The notes beneath the pieces are model-generated. The model did no database searches and was not told the origin of the DNA. It saw only the letters and a program-made list of their open reading frames with translations. Below, piece by piece: positions 62,581 through 64,000 of a stretch of DNA of 64,000 nt. Numbering within the stretch: position 1 is the stretch's first letter; each line of letters begins with the position of its first letter. This DNA comes from Deltaproteobacteria bacterium (GTDB taxonomy: Bacteria > Myxococcota_A > UBA9160 > UBA4427), in contig NZHD01000108.1 of NCBI GenBank assembly GCA_002691205.1, positions 1 to 64,000 on the forward strand, in the 5' to 3' direction. The position numbers and the translations under genes are program-made.

Positions 62581-63234
62581 CTAGTCGAGTTCGCTCTCTT
62601 CAGCTTCTTTTATAAATTGAAGCTCTTCGATGGCGTCCTCAAGAGCCTCAAGCATTTCAGGTTCAGTCGCCCGTTTCGATCGAAGCTTTAAAATCGGAAT
62701 CAAACCCGTAAAGGAAGATTCGGCCAGAACGTCGAGCGCCTCTAGGCGTATCTCTAAAGACGGGTCGTCCATCGCTCGAAGGAGAGGCTCACGAACATCG
62801 GCTTCGCCTTCAAACATTGAGAGACCAGCAATCGCATCGAGCTTTAGGTCATTGGAGGACGATCGATCAATCACTAAGGCAAAAGCAGAAACAGCAGTTG
62901 GTCCTCCCTGATCTTCAAAATCGAGCATTTGATCCATGACCTCCCCCTCATCACCTGAAGCGAGGGCCGAATCTAGGTATCTCAAAACGGTCTCAGGCTC
63001 TGCTTGCTTGTCCGCCGCTTCACCGGGCATCTCCAAATCAACTGTTTCGCCGGTCAAGTCAGCCTCTTCCAGAGAAGAGCCTCGAAGATTAAATGAACGC
63101 CGGAAATTCTCACGGTCTTCAGAGATACTGAGCGGGCTTCGGTCGGATGAATCCGAGCATCCCACGACCATCCCAAAGAAAAGAAACACGAGCACGAAGA
63201 GACAAGAATGAAGGCTTATACCCTTTTTAAACAC
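62581..63234 (-). CDS. HEAT-repeat-like lipoprotein
   Basis: A 217-residue precursor with a lipoprotein signal (HSCLFVLVFLFFGMVVGC). After an acidic, low-complexity segment come helical repeats: ETVLRYLDSALASGDEGEV, LKLDAIAGLSMFEGEADVRE, LLRAMDDPSLEIRLEALDVL and IPILKLRSKRATEPEMLEAL, of HEAT/PBS-lyase type. Such repeats usually mediate protein binding. I chose the GTG at 63234 because AAAGGAAG lies upstream and the signal then starts correctly; the frame extends upstream without support. It converges on the M28 peptidase gene 63 nt away. Confidence 0.8.
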   Translation of the reverse strand: MFKKGISLHSCLFVLVFLFFGMVVGCSDSSDRSPLSISEDRENFRRSFNLRGSSLEEADLTGETVDLEMPGEAADKQAEPETVLRYLDSALASGDEGEVMDQMLDFEDQGGPTAVSAFALVIDRSSSNDLKLDAIAGLSMFEGEADVREPLLRAMDDPSLEIRLEALDVLAESSFTGLIPILKLRSKRATEPEMLEALEDAIEELQFIKEAEESELD

Positions 63235-63542
63235 GAGACTTCCTTTCTGCGGAAATCTATTTGATTCGATGACACCAAAGACACTCCTCAAGCATATCCA
63301 AATGCCACGTTCCCGTGAAAATAATCTCACTCAGAGTGCCTTGGAATATTGGATAAATGGGAGATCAGATAAAAGTGCAGGAACGCTTCCAGTTTACGAA
63401 TAAATGATGATGTTCCCCTAGGGCGCGGGCTTTCACGTGTTGCCCTTCGACTCCACCCATCGAGGAAGAATGATTGAATACACTTGAAGGCTTGGCTCCA
63501 AGCCGCCAAACTCTCTAGAGCAATCAGTAAGGAGGAGGAGAA

Positions 63543-63950
63543 ATGGCCATCGAAGGCGGATGTTATTGTGGGGCGCTGCGCTTTAGTGCGGACGGAGAAC
63601 CCGCTTTTAAAGCTCAATGCCACTGTCGCGAATGCCAATACCTCTCGGGCGGCGCTCCCAACTATCTTATCGGGATGACGGAAAGTGGGTTTTCGTATCA
63701 AGTCGGTACGCCTAAAAGTTTTCAGCGAAGCGATCTAGACGCTCCGGTCACGCGAGAATTCTGCGCAGAGTGCGGCACCCATTTAGTCAGCAAAGCGCCC
63801 GGCGCACCTGGGCTTGTGTTTATAAAAGTGGGAACGCTTGACGACCCGGGGTTCTTTGACCAACCTCAAATGGCTATTTTTACAAGCGACAAGCAAAGTT
63901 TCCACCAAATTCCAGATGGCCTCGCGTGTTTCGAGAAAAGTCCCAACTGA
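63543..63950 (+). CDS. GFA (CENP-V/glutathione-dependent formaldehyde-activating) family protein
   Basis: A 135-residue zinc protein. GGCYCGALRFSA, QCHCRECQYLSGGAPNYLIG and FCAECGTHLVSKAPGAPGLVFIKVGTLDD carry the conserved Cys ligands of two zinc sites. The family includes Gfa, which was proposed to join formaldehyde to glutathione, but most members have no proven reaction. A very strong ribosome site (AAGGAGGAGGAG) precedes the ATG, suggesting high expression. No formaldehyde-oxidation genes are adjacent. Confidence 0.9.
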   Translation: MAIEGGCYCGALRFSADGEPAFKAQCHCRECQYLSGGAPNYLIGMTESGFSYQVGTPKSFQRSDLDAPVTREFCAECGTHLVSKAPGAPGLVFIKVGTLDDPGFFDQPQMAIFTSDKQSFHQIPDGLACFEKSPN

Positions 63951-63991
63951 CGAAATTCGTTGCCTTCTGAGTACGTTTAAAATCATTTTTT

Positions 63992-64000
63992 AAAGGAGAT
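63992..64000 (+). promoter_or_regulatory. Ribosome binding site of a gene beyond the right edge
   Basis: AAAGGAGAT at the very end is a good Shine-Dalgarno sequence; the start codon would lie just outside the window. Confidence 0.4.

Noticed and set aside
1-64000. CRISPR arrays, insertion sequences, integrases or prophage genes
   Set aside because: No regularly spaced repeats, transposase, integrase or phage structural genes were recognised by eye. The single tRNA is not flanked by a visible attachment repeat.

Overview
The window looks like a chromosomal segment of a free-living, aerobic Gram-negative bacterium of moderate GC. The basis is RND efflux, several lipoproteins with lipoboxes, sigma-54 signalling and Sco/PCu(A)C copper delivery. 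The mix suggests a deltaproteobacterial or Myxococcota/Binatota-like lineage: mycobacterium-like P450s, an LLM oxidoreductase, Rieske and TauD-type oxygenases, DUF3604, a Cys-rich 'C-DGN-C' secreted protein, eukaryote-type glutamine synthetase II and a rhizobium-like fused TrpE(G). That placement is inference from gene content; there is no rRNA. I see no prophage, insertion sequence or CRISPR array.

Layout. 0-2 kb: heat-shock operon hrcA-grpE-dnaK on the minus strand, dnaK running off the left edge. 2-9 kb: alpha/beta hydrolase, hemW, double-domain M16 protease, PspC protein, gamma-glutamyltransferase. 9.1-13.3 kb: tRNA-Phe, a VOC protein, a complete trp attenuator (leader peptide with tandem Trp codons, pause, antiterminator and terminator hairpins) before fused trpE(G), then convergent glutamine synthetase II. 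13.7-22.1 kb: P450-type ferredoxin, PCu(A)C-Sco pair, aldose epimerase-like protein, SDR, Rieske oxygenase, peroxiredoxin, AsmA-like protein, SnoaL-like protein, HugZ-like protein. 22.1-25.3 kb: the conserved but poorly understood operon retropepsin-like protease / inactive transglutaminase-7TM / ATP-grasp ligase. 25.5-44.8 kb: alkaline phosphatase, TIM-barrel isomerase, DJ-1/PfpI protein, P450, acyl-CoA dehydrogenase, DUF3604, small secreted Cys proteins, stand-alone PabC-like lyase, LLM oxidoreductase, TauD-like dioxygenase, SpoT-like HD hydrolase, amidase, and a tetR-adaptor-RND operon with tandem operators. 45.5-49.4 kb: co-linear P450, sugar kinase, CmcJ-like oxygenase and SDR. 49.4-54.6 kb: sigma-54 signalling island. 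54.6-64 kb: methylcrotonyl-CoA-type carboxylase, DAHP synthase, PD40-M28-PDZ peptidase, HEAT-like lipoprotein and a GFA-family protein.

How the genes fit together. The oxygenases, P450s, acyl-CoA dehydrogenase and biotin-dependent carboxylase fit a lifestyle degrading branched, terpenoid or sterol-like carbon. DAHP synthase, TrpE(G) and the PabC-like lyase serve the chorismate branch, with Trp synthesis controlled by attenuation. A sigma-54-like element before the glutamine synthetase II gene would link it to nitrogen control.

The most unusual locus is 49.66-54.0 kb. A strong -24/-12 promoter precedes a gene for a metallo-beta-lactamase-fold protein that resembles persulfide dioxygenase but has lost its metal ligands, and that carries a tandemly duplicated helix-turn-helix-like region. 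A membrane histidine kinase and an NtrC-family regulator follow directly. This may be an undescribed sensor/regulator system; its signal is unknown.
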